A stretch of DNA of 64,000 bases from Gymnopus androsaceus JB14 (taxonomy: Eukaryota; Basidiomycota; Agaricomycetes; Agaricales; Omphalotaceae): contig ML769519.1 of the NCBI GenBank assembly GCA_009733575.1, positions 112,566-176,565 on the forward strand. Reading direction: 5' to 3'. Both the position numbers and the translations under genes were made by a program. Of the stretch, positions 1-12,166 are shown one piece after another (the first letter of the stretch is position 1; the number at the start of each line of letters is the position of its first letter). The notes below the pieces were generated by a model. The model had not been told where the DNA came from. It saw nothing but the letters and a program-made list of their open reading frames with translations, and searched no databases.

Positions 1-5
1 TACTA

Positions 6-1465
6 CATCAGCAGTTTCACAGGCGTATGGAGGTATGGTACCATACACTCCATACAAATTCCATACACGGTTTTGATGTATAGCCACTACGGCGTCGCAA
101 AGTTTCCATACACAATGTATGGCACCTTCCATACCATCTCCATACAGTATTGTCCTATACATGATATTCCAGTCCATACATCTGCTTACAGTATCCATAC
201 ACATTTTACAATTAAAGATCATGCAATTCACATAAAAATAGCTACATGAATGTACTACAAGCTATGAAATGAGATACCCATGAGACTCCGGCGAGACGAG
301 GCCACTTGAGCACTGAAAACCACAAATACATACAGTGGAGCTTGTTGCCGCAGTGGGAATTGACTCGGAAAAGTGTACTACGTGAATCTAGTCTCAATGT
401 CAGTAATTATACTCAGCTCGGCGATTTAATCCGACTCACTCACCGTGACCAAACCAACAATTTTCACTCGCAATGTTCAAGAACTGAATCAGAAAAGCGA
501 AAGATCAACTTCAAGAGGTATAAGAATTGTAGTACTCACCTAATCGGACATGACGAACTCATCATCAGCCCCGTTTTCCGAATCCTCCATTTCCTGCTTA
601 ATGGAGACGGCGGAGTGATGTTTCGAGCTCATGAATCTTTACAGAAAACCATCCATATCAGCCATAAGGATACTGAACACTGAAAAAAGGCATATGATCA
701 TTAGCAGACTAGAATAAAGAATGAGAAATAAGGACGCACCAGTAATAGGTAGAGATTGACAAAAAAAACACATAAAAACGAGTTGGTATCTGAGTGAATT
801 TACACACTCCTCTTCTAGGCTAAGACTCAAGATTGAAAAACCGCGATTCCTGCGAGTTCTTGAGATTTAAAATGGACCCTGGAGGACTTGAGGGAGATGA
901 AAGAAGTTGAAGAGAGAGGATTCGAACAAGCGCCAAAAAAAGAATGCATCATTTTTGATGCACGTGCAACTATGTAGCTGCGGAGCTTGAAGTGCGGAGA
1001 TTGAATTGACTTGAGTTGTGATAATTCATCATTGGTCTACATGTTCTATTCACTATTTATATTGTAAATGTTCCCGGTTTGTCAACCATTGCAATGGTTA
1101 CCGTTGTACTAGTATAATGAGAGTAAGGTGGAATTTAGTACAGTGTGTGGGTCTGAGTCCGCTAAAGCGCAACCAAGGCTGACTTAACCTGCCAATATTG
1201 GATGCAAGTCACATTGCAGTAGTAGGTGGGGTTGCGCATGTGCATGAATGGCATAATACAAAACTTTAGCTCTACCGGTAATTTACAAAGCATAATGTAT
1301 TCCATACACTCTCCATACATGTATGGGTTGTGTACAAGTTGTGTATGGGAAATATCATGAAAGTATGGAATTTTATTATGGATGCTGTATGGATGAGTAT
1401 GTACGTATGAGTTTTATACATCCCATACATCCCATACCACTCATACTTTTGTGAAACTGCTGATG
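6..1465. mobile_element. Non-autonomous element with CATCAGC ends
   Basis: The ends are inverted copies of CATCAGCAGTTTCAC (left from 6, right ending 1465). They are flanked by TA on both sides (4-5 and 1466-1467), a 2-bp target duplication. The first 200 and last 180 bases are packed with CCATAC/GTATGG words in both orientations, like transposase-binding subterminal repeats. I see no transposase or other convincing coding region inside. The end sequence is shared with other elements in this window (6921, 44415, 45591, 52071, 52462), while the interior is not. Confidence 0.8.
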
Positions 1466-1655
1466 TAGTTACCGTAGCTCTGTTTTGGTAAACTATTCTA
1501 CTATGTACTACTAATCTGACAATATATATGATTTATTATAATTATTTGGTCTTGCAAGTGAGAGAAACAATTACGAGGACAACAAAAAAATTGAATTGAA
1601 AAACTGACAGATGATGCGATGATGTGCCGTGAAATGCGAAATCCATAGCAACCCA

Positions 1656-1778
1656 TAGCAGCTCATAGCAATCCATAGCTCTGGATAGATGGGGACCTTG
1701 CTATGGGTGCTATGGGTGCTATGAGTGCTGGATAGCGCTATCCAGCGCGTCCAGTAGTACACCCAGGTTTTGCTGATG
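1656..1778. repeat. Solitary right end of a CATCAGC element
   Basis: The segment has repeated CCATAGCA/TGCTATGG words and finishes in CACCCAGGTTTTGCTGATG, the same end as the element at 6921-7641. No matching left end is found upstream, so this is a truncated copy. The rest of 1466-2218 shows no gene or repeat that I can support. Confidence 0.55.
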
Positions 1779-2218
1779 CAGAGTAATAAATGAAAGATGG
1801 CACAACAAATAATGGGTATCAAAGGAGAAGGAAGTTTTTACAAAACCCAAACAAAATCAAAGTAAGTCAAAAGCAAAGCCCAAACCTGCAGCCTAACAAT
1901 CTCAATTTTTTTAGTTGATATTTGGGGTTGAATTAATGTCCATGGTGGGAATGCCTTCCAAATGAAAACTTTGCTCATAGGTGCTTCTTGTTCGAATCAG
2001 GACTACAAGAGCAACTGGATTTAGGGCCTATGGATAAAGGAAAAACAGATTGAACAATCCATGTCAAATATTGAAATGTGGAGTCCCTTTGAAGTCAGAC
2101 CTACAGCATTGAATATATATAATACATTGAGAAAGATAGCGGCATTATCAATGGGGGAAAGGGTGGCTGCATGAATGTCCAGTGCATTAAAGATAATCCC
2201 GGCTATCTTTCATAAAAG

Positions 2219-3185
2219 TTATAACTTTGGGTATTTCTGACACTTGAGACAATCACAGACCTGTACCACACCCAAAATTGCACCGGACTCAACCATAAGT
2301 AGAAGGATTGCTTCCATTTGTGTTTGCTTGCAGCGCAATATTGCACTGGTTGCTTGATGATGTGTCCTATAACAACACATGTAATAAGTATCTTGAGACT
2401 TGGAAGTGAATGAGATGCCCAATGCCCACCATGCCCGATGAGCTATCAGGAGCGTTGCTACAATATTTACTGTCAAATTGAGTGTGGTACTGAGCCAATC
2501 CAAGGTCATCGCATTATCGTTGAAGTTGATTATCAATTTAGTGTCAACAATGGCATCAGCAATGCTGAACGCTAAATAGTCTCCAACATCAGTATATATG
2601 TCAGTATATATGGCATAGGAGATCACCAATGTCTGCCAGTAGGATAAGGAGCAGTGTCCATTTAACTAGCTTATTTTCTGCCCAAAGTGCCCATGCTCTC
2701 CAAACAATAGCTGTATCAGCAATCAAATCCTGCATGTGGGATTAAGTATCAGGTTTCCTGGCCAAATTGAAGGATTATGCAAAATTTACAATGAAATTAT
2801 CAGACCAGGTAATTAAACTTTGCATTGCAATGACTTTCAAGTTGGCAGCCATTTCTTGTGCCATGAGACCTTCTGGAAGTGATTCCACCAAGCTAAACTT
2901 GACAAGGAACAAAACAAATGCAATATCTGCATAAATTAAAAGAGTTGTCATTACAAATCCCCCAAGAAGGAGTGCAATTAAGGCTTTATGTGCTTGTCCA
3001 TTATTTTCTTTTTGCCTACAGTGTGGTTTTAGATGTGAGTTTAACGGAACATGGAACCTGGAAATAAGCGCACAAGAGGATATGCATGCTAATGATGAAA
3101 GCCAGCATGTAGAACCCTGGTAGCAACCTGTTAAATTAGTGTCCTTCTCCACACCTTTATTGCCTACCAAACAGTGCACTTCCAA
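2219..3185 (-). pseudogene. Decayed basidiomycete multi-TM membrane protein
   Basis: Reading the minus strand, three stretches in different frames resemble a large uncharacterised seven-TM membrane-protein family of mushrooms. A hydrophobic segment with ALIALLLGGFVMTT is followed by DTAIVWRAWALW (about 2690-2730) and then by a helix with LLIAHRAWW and a VESGAI motif near 2290. The order and spacing fit the family, but I cannot find a clear start, and the joins between stretches lack convincing splice sites throughout. The copy is therefore probably a remnant, though a multi-exon gene remains possible. 3186-3870 upstream holds no feature I can support. Confidence 0.5.
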
Positions 3186-3870
3186 ATATTATTAAGCCAG
3201 AAATATTTTCAAAGGATATAATTCCAACAGCTGTAATTTGTTCTGACTCTTCTGGCGTCATGTTAGATGTTGTGTTAAGTGATATGGAGGGTACTACAGT
3301 ACTTCTACTCAGAACATACTAAATTTATACCATTGCTTCAACATCATTGTTCCAATGGCTAGAATTCAGATGCAGAGTCTTCAGGTCACACCCATATGAT
3401 GTGATACTAACTATCATTTGAATCTTTGTTTAGATCATCTCACCGGGCTCTCTCAGCTTTGCAAAGGGAGTCTCAATCACTGTCTGCATTGCATCTGAAT
3501 CTAAATATTCAATTTGAATGTAAATAATTGACCTGAGTCCTGACACAAGAACTTTGGTGGCCATGAGAAACAGTCCAACGGCTCGGAATCAACCAAAAGT
3601 TGAAGCCAAAGTCACTGTATCAAAACAAAACACCATGCCAATGTTTTGATTTTGCAGAGCCTGCACCTCATCCAAACCGGGTATCCATGGCATCTGCAGC
3701 AGTGATCATCTTCCACCATATGGTGACGGAACCTGTTCGGGGTTGCAAGTAGCAGGCCAGAGATGAGTTGCGAGGATACATATCATATACTCCTTGTACT
3801 AGTACTCATCATCATCTTGAGTCTTGAAACTTGAAACGAAATTTCCTGTCAGAATGATCTCTATATTCTC

Positions 3871-5217
3871 TATTTGGCAACCCCCTTGTTGTGCAACAAC
3901 CCCCTGAGTGTAACAACCCACCTCAATTACCGGGTTTAGCAGGGTTGTCGCTCAGTGAAATTCCAGATCTTATGGAATTGTTATGACATGGTACTTAATA
4001 TTATATATATGGTTATCATGTTGCATGTATTAGCACTGAAGGCACCTGAGAACTTTTTCGATTGCAAGCATAGGAAAAGATGTGCATGAATGATGAGCAA
4101 TTGCCATGGTGCACATGTCATTGTATAATATATATATTGACATCTTTTTAACTGCCACTCAGGCATGACTATAGGCAAGCATAAAAGAAACCTGGACAGA
4201 GTGCTGTATTCATTTTTACTCTCCTCTTGTAAGTACTGTAAATTCGGCCGCCTTCGCAGCTGATCAGAGCCGATCGGCTTGGAGGTATGGTATGTGGCTC
4301 GGATCAAGAAATGATCTTGATCTTGTGGCCACACATATGCATGTAATCTCCAGTATGCATGCTTGTATACACTGATAGAGTGACATCAGCAAACACTCCG
4401 TGGGAACAATTAAATCAAGGCCGTAATTAGTAATGAAAAATGTTTTGTAGAAAATAAATTATTTTGAGTGATTTTTCACCCAATAAAGCACTTAAATTTC
4501 CCCCAAAAAACCACTGAAAAAATACCATCAATTTCCCTTGAAAGCAAGGGTCTTTTATGCTCATAAAAGATGAACTATTACAGTGAACTTAGCAACAAGC
4601 CACATCACAAACAAAGGCCTTTGGCAAGTTGGCAGGGTCACCATAATAGTTCATCTTTTATGAGGGCAAAAGTCCCTTGCTTTCAAGGGCAATTGATGGT
4701 ATTTTTTCACTGGTTTTTCGGGGGAAATCTAAGTGTTTTATTGGGTGAAAAATCACTTGAAATAATTTATTTCTACAAAACATTTTTCATCACTAATTAC
4801 AGCTTTGATTTAATTGTTCCCACAGAGTGAAAACATGTATGATGCGGCCAGTTCTTGCAAGTGCTGGACAGTGTCTCCAGAGCCCCAGTGCTCCAGGACA
4901 CAGATGGAATGGCTGGTGCTGGCCAGAGCTCACAGAGGCCTCAAAATTGCTTATTAGGAAATTAAAAGGAAATGTTGTATGAGTTTATATTTTTGACAGC
5001 ACTGGCAAGCACTGGGAGCTCTGGAGCACTAGGAATTTTACAGACTGCTGTCAAAATTAAGATGCATAATACATGTCTTGCTGATGGCCCTGTAACATTC
5101 TGTGACATGTTCCAGATGTGGTTTGGACTGCACTGTCAGGAGCAGCAGGGTTGCCAGATAGGCAATCAATCTCAGGGGGTTGTTGGAGGGTTGTTGCACA
5201 ATAATGTTGCCAAATAG
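3871..5217. repeat. Inverted-repeat pair, possible older element
   Basis: CTATTTGGCAAC followed by TTGTGCAACAACCC-type sequence occurs near 3871-3915. Its reverse complement is at about 5177-5217. Both flank the composite CATCAGC element 4384-5086. The arms are short and imperfect and no target duplication is visible, so this may be a degenerate element carrying a later insertion. Confidence 0.35.
4384..5086. mobile_element. Composite of two fused CATCAGC-type elements
   Basis: The left part (4384 to about 4828) has long inverted arms of about 180 bp, visible as the GGGAACAATTAAATCAAGGC region and its mirror. The right part (about 4829-5086) is homologous to the element at 44415-44682. The inner ends are missing: the left unit's right end runs directly into the right unit's AAAACATGTATGATG, with both CATCAGC/GCTGATG motifs deleted. 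The outer ends are CATCAGC at 4384 and GCTGATG ending at 5086. The flanking dinucleotides (GA and GC) do not match, which fits a deletion or recombination product. Confidence 0.6.
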
Positions 5218-5390
5218 AATAATCCCCAATAGATGGCAAGAGGCCCTTAATCCCTCAAATGGATCCGAGCCCTAGACACAGATCTTGTTAACAAATATGA
5301 CTACAATTGTAGGTTTTACATTAGTATATAAATTACTACAATTGTAGGTACTCTCAATTATGTATTATATATTAATACATTTGGCGCGCA

Positions 5391-5634
5391 AATTTCGGGC
5401 CCGCCTCCGCTTCCCTCCCCTCCCTCGCTGCGCTCGGGGGGTCCCCCGGGCCGGGAAGTCGTCGGCGGGCACTCTAAAGCCTCGTTTGCGCTTATTTCGA
5501 TAGGCGCCAACCCCTAACCCTAACCCCAACCCCTAACCACTAACCCAGCACGTTTGGCAATGCCGGACTAGCTCTCTAATGTTAGGGTTCACCCTTCGGG
5601 CGAACCCTAACGAGAGCTAGCCCCGGCATTGCTT
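5391..5634. repeat. GC-rich block, telomere-like repeat and hairpin
   Basis: An abruptly GC-rich stretch (about 5391-5480) in AT-rich surroundings leads into degenerate CCCTAAC/CCCCAACC repeats (about 5508-5545), resembling fungal TTAGGG telomere sequence. A long perfect-looking hairpin follows (about 5559-5634), with arms GCAATGCCGG...CCGGCATTGC and inner TTAGGGTTC...GAACCCTAA. It is non-coding. It could be an interstitial telomeric scar or the end of an unrecognised element. Confidence 0.6.
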
Positions 5635-5639
5635 AGAAA

Positions 5640-6290
5640 GAAAAAATAAATATTTCATTAAATATGGTACATTGCAGAATTGAACACTCGTGGACAGTTG
5701 ACGGCACGTATCAGGACTGCTGACCGAGAATCCCACTGTGCCATAAGGCGCATGTAAATCAGTAACTTAGTTCAAATATATTACATCACTATTATTATGT
5801 TACTTACAGTTGTAATAAATTTATAGATTAATTAAAAACTTACCATTGTAATCATTAATCAACAAGTCTGGTGTCGTAGGTTGTGGATCCAACCCCTTCT
5901 TATCCAGGGAGTGTGGGATTCATGAAATGGTGGAGAAGCCACCATGAAGACCAGGGAGTGATGAGAAATGCAACAACTCCCACAATTACATACCACTTTC
6001 TAGTATTCAGGTAGTAGCAGCCTTCAAAATGTTGCAATATATTCATGAGAGGAATAGAGAAAGAAATGGATTGAATTCATGTGAAGGTGTATGTATGTGC
6101 ACAGAGAATGGCCTTGCTATAATTGGCAACTGCGCGCACACATTACGAACCAAGAACCGATCTGATTTGTAATACGTACGTAACTACTTAAATACTACCG
6201 GAACAGGGGTAATCGGATGAATGCAAGTCCGAAGGAGTTGTTGAGATTCATGCACAAGCGTGCATGAGGCTCGACAACCCAGTCCAAGCT
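5640..6290. other. Intergenic, no feature seen
   Basis: AT-rich unique sequence with no open frame, repeat or RNA gene that I can support. Confidence 0.5.
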
Positions 6291-6298
6291 GTGTTGAT

Positions 6299-6834
6299 CA
6301 GTGTTTTCACCTAAGGGGTTATTAAGGGAATTTTTTGATCCTAAGGTCTTAAACCTTATTAAGGGCAATTTAAGGGTGTTATTTAAGGGTTAATTAAGGG
6401 TGCAAAAAATTACAAAAAATTACCACTTCAGGCATTGCGGTACCACCAAAAGATCTATCCTACTCCATGTAATTACCCCAGAGCTCTCAAACTCACTTTT
6501 ATTGAGTGCCTCATCCAAATAATGTGCTGTTTCAACCAATTTCTTAATCATGCATCACATCCAAAAAAAATCAGAAAGTGGCAATGATTCTTTGTCCAAT
6601 TTTCAGAGTTTTTTTTTGTATTATTCATTCTATATTTTTCCAAAGTCAGCCAAAGTCAGCTTGTAAAGATTTTCAGAGATTTCGACGCCCCTGCGCCTAC
6701 TGAGTTATCACGTGGATTTTGCTAAGCGCCCTTAATTAAGACTTAGGACTTTTACTGATTCAAGCTAAGGGTTAGGCTTAAGGGTATATTAAGTCTTAAG
6801 TTAAGTTAAGACTGAGGGCTTAATGAGAACACTG
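6299..6834. mobile_element. hAT-like MITE with 8-bp target duplication
   Basis: The ends are CAGTGTTTTCA (6299) and TGAGAACACTG (ending 6834). Both flanks carry GTGTTGAT (6291-6298 and 6835-6842), an exact 8-bp target duplication. TTAAGGG/CCTTAA words are repeated inside both ends. There is no coding capacity. An 8-bp duplication with CAG...CTG ends is typical of hAT-superfamily non-autonomous elements. Confidence 0.85.
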
Positions 6835-6920
6835 GTGTTGATGCACCCAGAGAAAGTGTTGCAAGCTGGAGTAACATTACTCTGCCCTAATATTTGTAGA
6901 AGAGTTTAGTTAGAGAACAA

Positions 6921-7641
6921 CATCAGCAAAACCTGGGTGTTCTGTACAGAGCTGTACAGCTCTGTACAGAACCTACAGCACTTATAGGACCCATAGCAAG
7001 GTACCCCTCTGTACAGAACTGTGGGATGCTATGGGTTGCTGTGGATCGCTGTGGACTTCGCGGGAACGCCGCCATCAGGGTTCTATTCAATATCGATTCA
7101 ATACCAAATATATTATTATTTTGAATTGATTCCCTGGCTTGCGAGAGCGAAATAGTACTAGCGAAATATTTATAAAATCATTTTATTGGCAATTCCAAAC
7201 TACTTATACTACAACATACATACTTGACTCATCCGCCAGGTCTACAAATGGTGTAAAATTTCAACTGCAACCTCCTACCAGTCATCGAATCCTTCTTCAA
7301 TGATGCTAAAAGATGTCATCAGATATACGATTAAAACCTCCGAGTCAAAAACTCTGCAGAGAGCAGAACTTACAGTCTGAGTTAAGTCAAGCTTAGTGGG
7401 GGAAGGAAAAGACGTCGAACTTGTCAAAACCGTTGATTAAATAGCATCCAAGGTCCCCGTTGCCGTATCCATCAGCTGGGAATGACAGGTGTCAGAATGC
7501 GCGAGCAACGGTGAACCTACAGCATCTTACAGGACCTCATAGGACCTCATAGCATTCCACAGCACTGTACAGTGCTGTGGCTGCTATGGATTGCTATAAG
7601 CTGCTATAGGTGCTGTAGCGTTCACCCAGGTTCTGCTGATG
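6921..7641. mobile_element. CATCAGC-type element carrying foreign DNA
   Basis: The left end is CATCAGCAAAACCTGGGTG and the right end CACCCAGGTTCTGCTGATG. They are flanked by AA on both sides (6919-6920 and 7642-7643), a 2-bp target duplication. Subterminal CTGTACAG and CTATGG-type words occur in both arms. The middle (about 7080-7490) is not repetitive and contains what looks like a captured gene exon on the minus strand. Confidence 0.8.
7393..7475 (-). pseudogene. Captured 3' exon of an unknown gene
   Basis: On the minus strand a CCCAG splice acceptor is followed by an open frame of about 27 codons containing GYGNGDLGCYLINGFDKF and ending in TAA. It looks like the last exon of a real, probably secreted, protein. 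It lies inside the element 6921-7641, so it is most likely a gene fragment picked up by the element. The family was not recognised. Confidence 0.4.
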
Positions 7642-8011
7642 AAGAAGCCAGAGCAAAAGGACGGCAGCAGAAATGGACCACAATGATCCCAACCCAGCTA
7701 TCCTCCATTTTCTTTTCATAAATGAGGCATGAGCATGCCAGATGGTCGTTGTTATGGCCAGAGCGTCCAATCACCATGTCCAAACGATTAATCATTACTG
7801 TAGAATTTAGGATCCCTAAGTTGGGGAAGTTGTTCGAGTAAGCGCATTGGCGCCAATCATTACGAATTTTCTTGCCTGCTTTCTTCTACTCCGAATTTTG
7901 AGATCGTCTCAGTCTCAGACTCTCAGATTTGTTTAAGGTAATCCTCTCTTTTCTCTCCCTTTGCTCAACTCGGAATCCCCACAGACATACGCCATAGGCT
8001 TCAACCTATCC
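7642..8011. other. Upstream region of the MYND gene
   Basis: Mostly non-coding. A CCCCACAG acceptor-like site lies about 28 bases before the chosen start at 8012, so a 5' exon here is possible. Confidence 0.35.
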
Positions 8012-8697
8012 ATGTCTACATCCACAGCGGGAACACAAGCCAAAGTCCTTATCATCGTATATGGCTCCTGTTCTCGAGACCCCGCCGACGATGAACGATT
8101 TTCTGGATATGACCAACGTCGGGCAGAAATAACTTTACATCCAATAATCCCGCCAGAAGCCATGTCTTCTATGCCAGCCAAAAATGAATGGATGTCCAAC
8201 TATATAAAAGGAATAGGCCTCGATGTCAAGCATAGCAGGAATTGGAGATGCGAATTTTGCCGGAAGCATGCACGAGAGACAATCTGGATGTCCGCATCCT
8301 GGCTACATCTCTCTCCTCCCCGAATGAACTGCTATGTTCACTCCGTATGTGACGCCGTCCAGGGAGAGTGCGCCGTACAATTATCGGCCGTCAATGAAGA
8401 GATGGGACGATTATCCGGAATCCCCGCCAATCCCATCACACGAAATGTCCCCTTACCTCCTGGGAGAGCTTTTCCGATGTCGGCGAGTTGTGCCTACTGC
8501 GAAAAAGATGAGACGGCCACTCATAAGCAGAAATATCATTTGAAGACTTGTACGAGCTGCAAGGTGACGAGGTATTGCAGGTGCGTTTGCTCTCCTCCTT
8601 TATAGATATGTCCTGATTGTACGTGACTTACAGTGTGGAATGTCAAAAGCCTGACTGGAAGAGGCACAAAACTTTTGTAAGGCGATTGCCGACGTGA
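8012..8697 (+). CDS. MYND-type zinc-finger protein
   Basis: The protein is about 210 residues. The C-terminal third holds a MYND finger: CAYCEK, then CTSCKVTRYC, an intron (8581-8633, GT-AG), and VECQKPDWKRHK, giving the usual C-C/C-C/C-C/H-C spacing. MYND domains mediate protein-protein contacts, often in regulators of transcription or signalling. The N-terminal part has further cysteines (CEFC, CDAVQGEC) but no domain that I recognise. I chose ATG 8012 because the frame upstream lacks another ATG. An additional 5' exon ending at the CCCCACAG acceptor near 8007 cannot be excluded. Stop is at 8695. Confidence 0.75.
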
Positions 8698-8841
8698 AAT
8701 GGGTATGGAACTAACCTATTAGAATATGTATCACACCATCAACTAGGCCCAATACAACTATGTACCGTTTTTATCTCCATTTAAACAGCGCTATTCTTGA
8801 ACCATCTCTCTAATCGCTTACATCTTGTTGTTCCGACGAAC

Positions 8842-11083
8842 ATGCAGATGCTCACCTCCTTCAGCTTTCTGGTTTTCTATGTGTGCCTAGCACAGGCCCG
8901 ACAGTACTGCACATATGGGCAAACATGTTGGCCTGATGCACATGAATGGGAGGGGTTGAATACGACGGTCGAAGGTCATCTAGTTGTCACTTATCCTCCA
9001 GCAGCTCCGTGTCACAGTGATACTCCGGTCTTCGATCCAGCCATCTGCGCACTCGCGCAAGCCGAATGGACAGACAGCAATTTCCGAGTGTCACTTCCAG
9101 GTGCATACCTAGAGTAAGCGTTGCCTACCTTTCAACTCACGGGCTCCAAAACACTTGTATAGCACTTACTGGGAAAACGGCAACACCTCCTGCTTCATTG
9201 ACACTCCATTGTCTCAACCGTGCCAACAAGGACTAGTTCCCGTACTATCTGTTAACGCCACAAAGACAAAACACATACAAGCTGCAGTTCTATTCTCTGC
9301 TAAACATCAGTTGCGTCTTCGTGTCAAGTGCAGCGGGCATGATCTTTTAGGGCGCTCGAGCGGTGAGGGCTCGTTTTCCATTTGGACGCACCACATGAAT
9401 ACCACAGATTTTTTGGATGATTTCATACCTGCCGGAGCACCAGACGGGACTCCCTCGACCGGAGCGGTGGTTGTGGGAGCCGGGGTTGCATTGCAAGGTA
9501 CCGGTACTTATTCCTTTTCTGTAACTTTCACTCACGAAAATTGAAGATTTATATGTTGCCGCCCATGCTGCCGATGTTATTGTTGTTAGTGGGCAAGCTC
9601 ATACGGTTTGTATATCGGGGGGATATATAACTGGAGGAGGTGTATGTCGAATCTCTTTGTTTGACTTTATTCGGCGTAACTGACCTTGAGCATATTCATC
9701 TAGCATTCGATGTTGAGTAGAAACTATGGGCTTGCCATTGACAGTAATTGTTTTTTTTTGCGCTAGTTATATGCATTGACATTGACCTGAAAATCCCAGA
9801 TGTTCTTCAGTTTACAGTGGTTAGCGCTGACGGAAATGTTGATACTGTGAACGAGTTTATCAACCCAGATCTATTTTATGTGCGTGCTGAGCATTCTGGT
9901 GTGTGGCACTGGACGACTAATATATTCTAGGCTTTGAGAGGCAAGCTGTCTGCGTGCATGAGGTACTGTCATTCTAACCATTTTACTATTATCAGGCGGT
10001 GGCGGTGGAGCATTTGGGGTATATCTCTCCCTCTAACCTATGCGGAAGGACATGAATCAAACTGCTTTCAGATCATTGTAGATGCTACATACCTGACACA
10101 TCCACCATCTTCCATTCTCGTTGGGTTGCATCAGTTCGCTGCTGACACTCCCGAGGATAATGTTGTCGATTTGGTTAATTTATTCTTGGTACAGTCAGCC
10201 TTACTCGACGCGAACTGGACATGTACCATTTCTGTCCTTGGAGGGTCTCCACAAGTGTAGTTGCGTGGAAATTAGATCCTTCTCCCAGTGACAACGATAC
10301 TATTAACGAGTTGTTAAACCAGCCGCCATCCAGCGCTGGAAACTTTACGTTTAGTAGTATTACCTTTGCATCGCACCTTGACGCGTATCAAACCCTCACT
10401 CCACCCGACACTGTAAGGTTGCTTTTTGTACAATTTATGACTGCTCATTTACACTTCTTTTAGGCAGGAACCGCTGGTATTATCGGATCTAGACTACTTA
10501 CTTTAGATACATTCTCCTCACAAGAAACAGCTGAAGCATTGGCTGAATTGTGTGTCACGGACACCGTCGTTGTAATTAACGGAGGTTAGTCATTAACCTC
10601 GACTGATTCCTTCACCCACTCTCTTTTTAGTCGGTGGTGGCCACGTATGGGACATACCTGTAAATGCAACTGCCATAAATCCTGCATGGCGTATAAACGC
10701 TACTCATCACGTTATCGTGGCCAACTCGGGGTGGAATACCTCATCGACGCAAGAGGAGAGGGATGCCTCGATAGCCCTCGTTCGGGAACAATATCTCACA
10801 TTGGATAGCAGATTCAGTCACGGGCTGGGAGCTTATCTGAACGAAGCAGACGCGGTAAAAATTTCCTTTTGCAGACGCGTTAACGCTAACGATCTTTAAG
10901 GATGATCCAGGGTATCCAGAGATATTTTGGGGGTCGAATTATGAGAAATTGCTTGAGATTAAGCAACGAAGGTGGGTGTATTCTCGTACTTTATGTATTT
11001 CAGTCTTTGAAAACTTGGTTAGGGATCCTGACGGCGTCTTTTCGTGTCGACTGTGTATAGGTATGGAGTTGAATGGATTCTAG
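8842..11083 (+). CDS. Secreted FAD-linked oxidoreductase (BBE/PCMH type)
   Basis: A signal peptide (MQMLTSFSFLVFYVCLAQA) precedes a PCMH-type FAD-binding domain. SGHDLLGRSSG carries the histidine usually used for flavin attachment, followed by the FAD motif ISGGYITGGGHS, NVLQFTVVSADG, GGGGAFG and the C-terminal EIFWGSNYEKLLEIK. It would oxidise a small alcohol, sugar or secondary metabolite in the secretory pathway; the substrate cannot be told. About ten introns are visible. One at 9941-9995 has a GC donor (AGAG|GCAAGC) and is needed to join ALRG to GGGGAFG. Near 10221 the frame shifts by one base between ALLDANWT and VVAWKLDP, with no plausible intron. The gene may therefore be damaged, or the base is an assembly error. 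Confidence 0.82.
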
Positions 11084-12166
11084 AATACATATTTTTTCTA
11101 TCGTAAGGACTTCAAGCGCATCACAGTCTTGTGAGTGGATTCTAGCTGGGGAAGTATAAGTAGTATGACAGCTTGCTCTTGCCATAAAAATCCACGCGAA
11201 GACCCGCTTCAGGCAGTTTGGCCACTGACAACGCTACTACACGCAGCACCATGGAAGCTGCCAACTGATAGTCTAGTACTAATCTAGCATCGTCGAGATT
11301 TCAGAGAAATACCAACTCCGCGATCTCGAACTTCAAAAACGGGCATGATTGTTGTTGGAACCAGTGATTGAAGACATCAATCCTGTCCGTCCCAAATTCA
11401 TAGAGCTTTATAGACCGAGGAACAATGTTATGTCCCAAATTCGAAGGGTTAAGCCTATCCCAATGATCGTAAACCAACTCCTCGGCCTCAGCGCTCAGCA
11501 CCTTGAAATGTATGGCATGGATTAACAGAGAGCTCAGTAAATCGAGTCAAACAGGGAGCTTTGAGCACGTCAACCATCGCCGTTCTGAGTAAAGAAGACA
11601 CCATGTATGCTTTCGTACCACGGTCATCCAAGTTAATGGCGACCCAGTCGAATTCGCTATCGTTCAGGATGTTTTCGAGATTTGTAATTCCGAATCCTTT
11701 GCCACTGCTCGCTTACTTACACACTTATACTCGGTCGTTATCTATCCCATCCCAATTCATGTGTTCTCGTCACTGACATATCATCGCGCAATCTCTCTCT
11801 CTTTCTGTCTATTTCTCGGACCTGGGACACCTGAGCTCTCATCCATACATATTATTGCATGGGTTACAGTAACATGATTGATACTTTGATACTTGGCTAC
11901 ATCTACGTACATCCGCTCGCTGTTAGAAATAGGAACCTTTAACAAAACAAATTTCTTTAATATTCATTATTGACCACTATCGCTAGACGTGAGCTAGTTT
12001 ACTGGAAAGATTTTGAAAGTGGTTCCAAGAAATAACATGGAAATATCTGATATCTACCAGGTCTAAAGATATATATAGTCTAGGTAGGACCTGGGACGGT
12101 AAGTATGAAACAAATTAATCACCAAGAGAAACGCCTCCCCGGCTGCAAGTAACTTTCCAAACCAAA
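11084..12166 (-). other. Intergenic with possible F-box/LRR remnant
   Basis: On the minus strand 11301-11650 reads as two broken pieces, one with VMVDVLKAP-like leucine-rich sequence and one ending in CPFLKFEIAELVFL. They resemble the C-terminal end of a mushroom F-box/LRR protein, but frames and splice sites do not join convincingly. The remainder of the interval shows nothing that I can support. Confidence 0.25.

Noticed and set aside
5559..5640. Helitron 3' end suggested by the hairpin
   Set aside because: No CTRR terminus follows the hairpin and no TC start or Rep/helicase sequence is visible.
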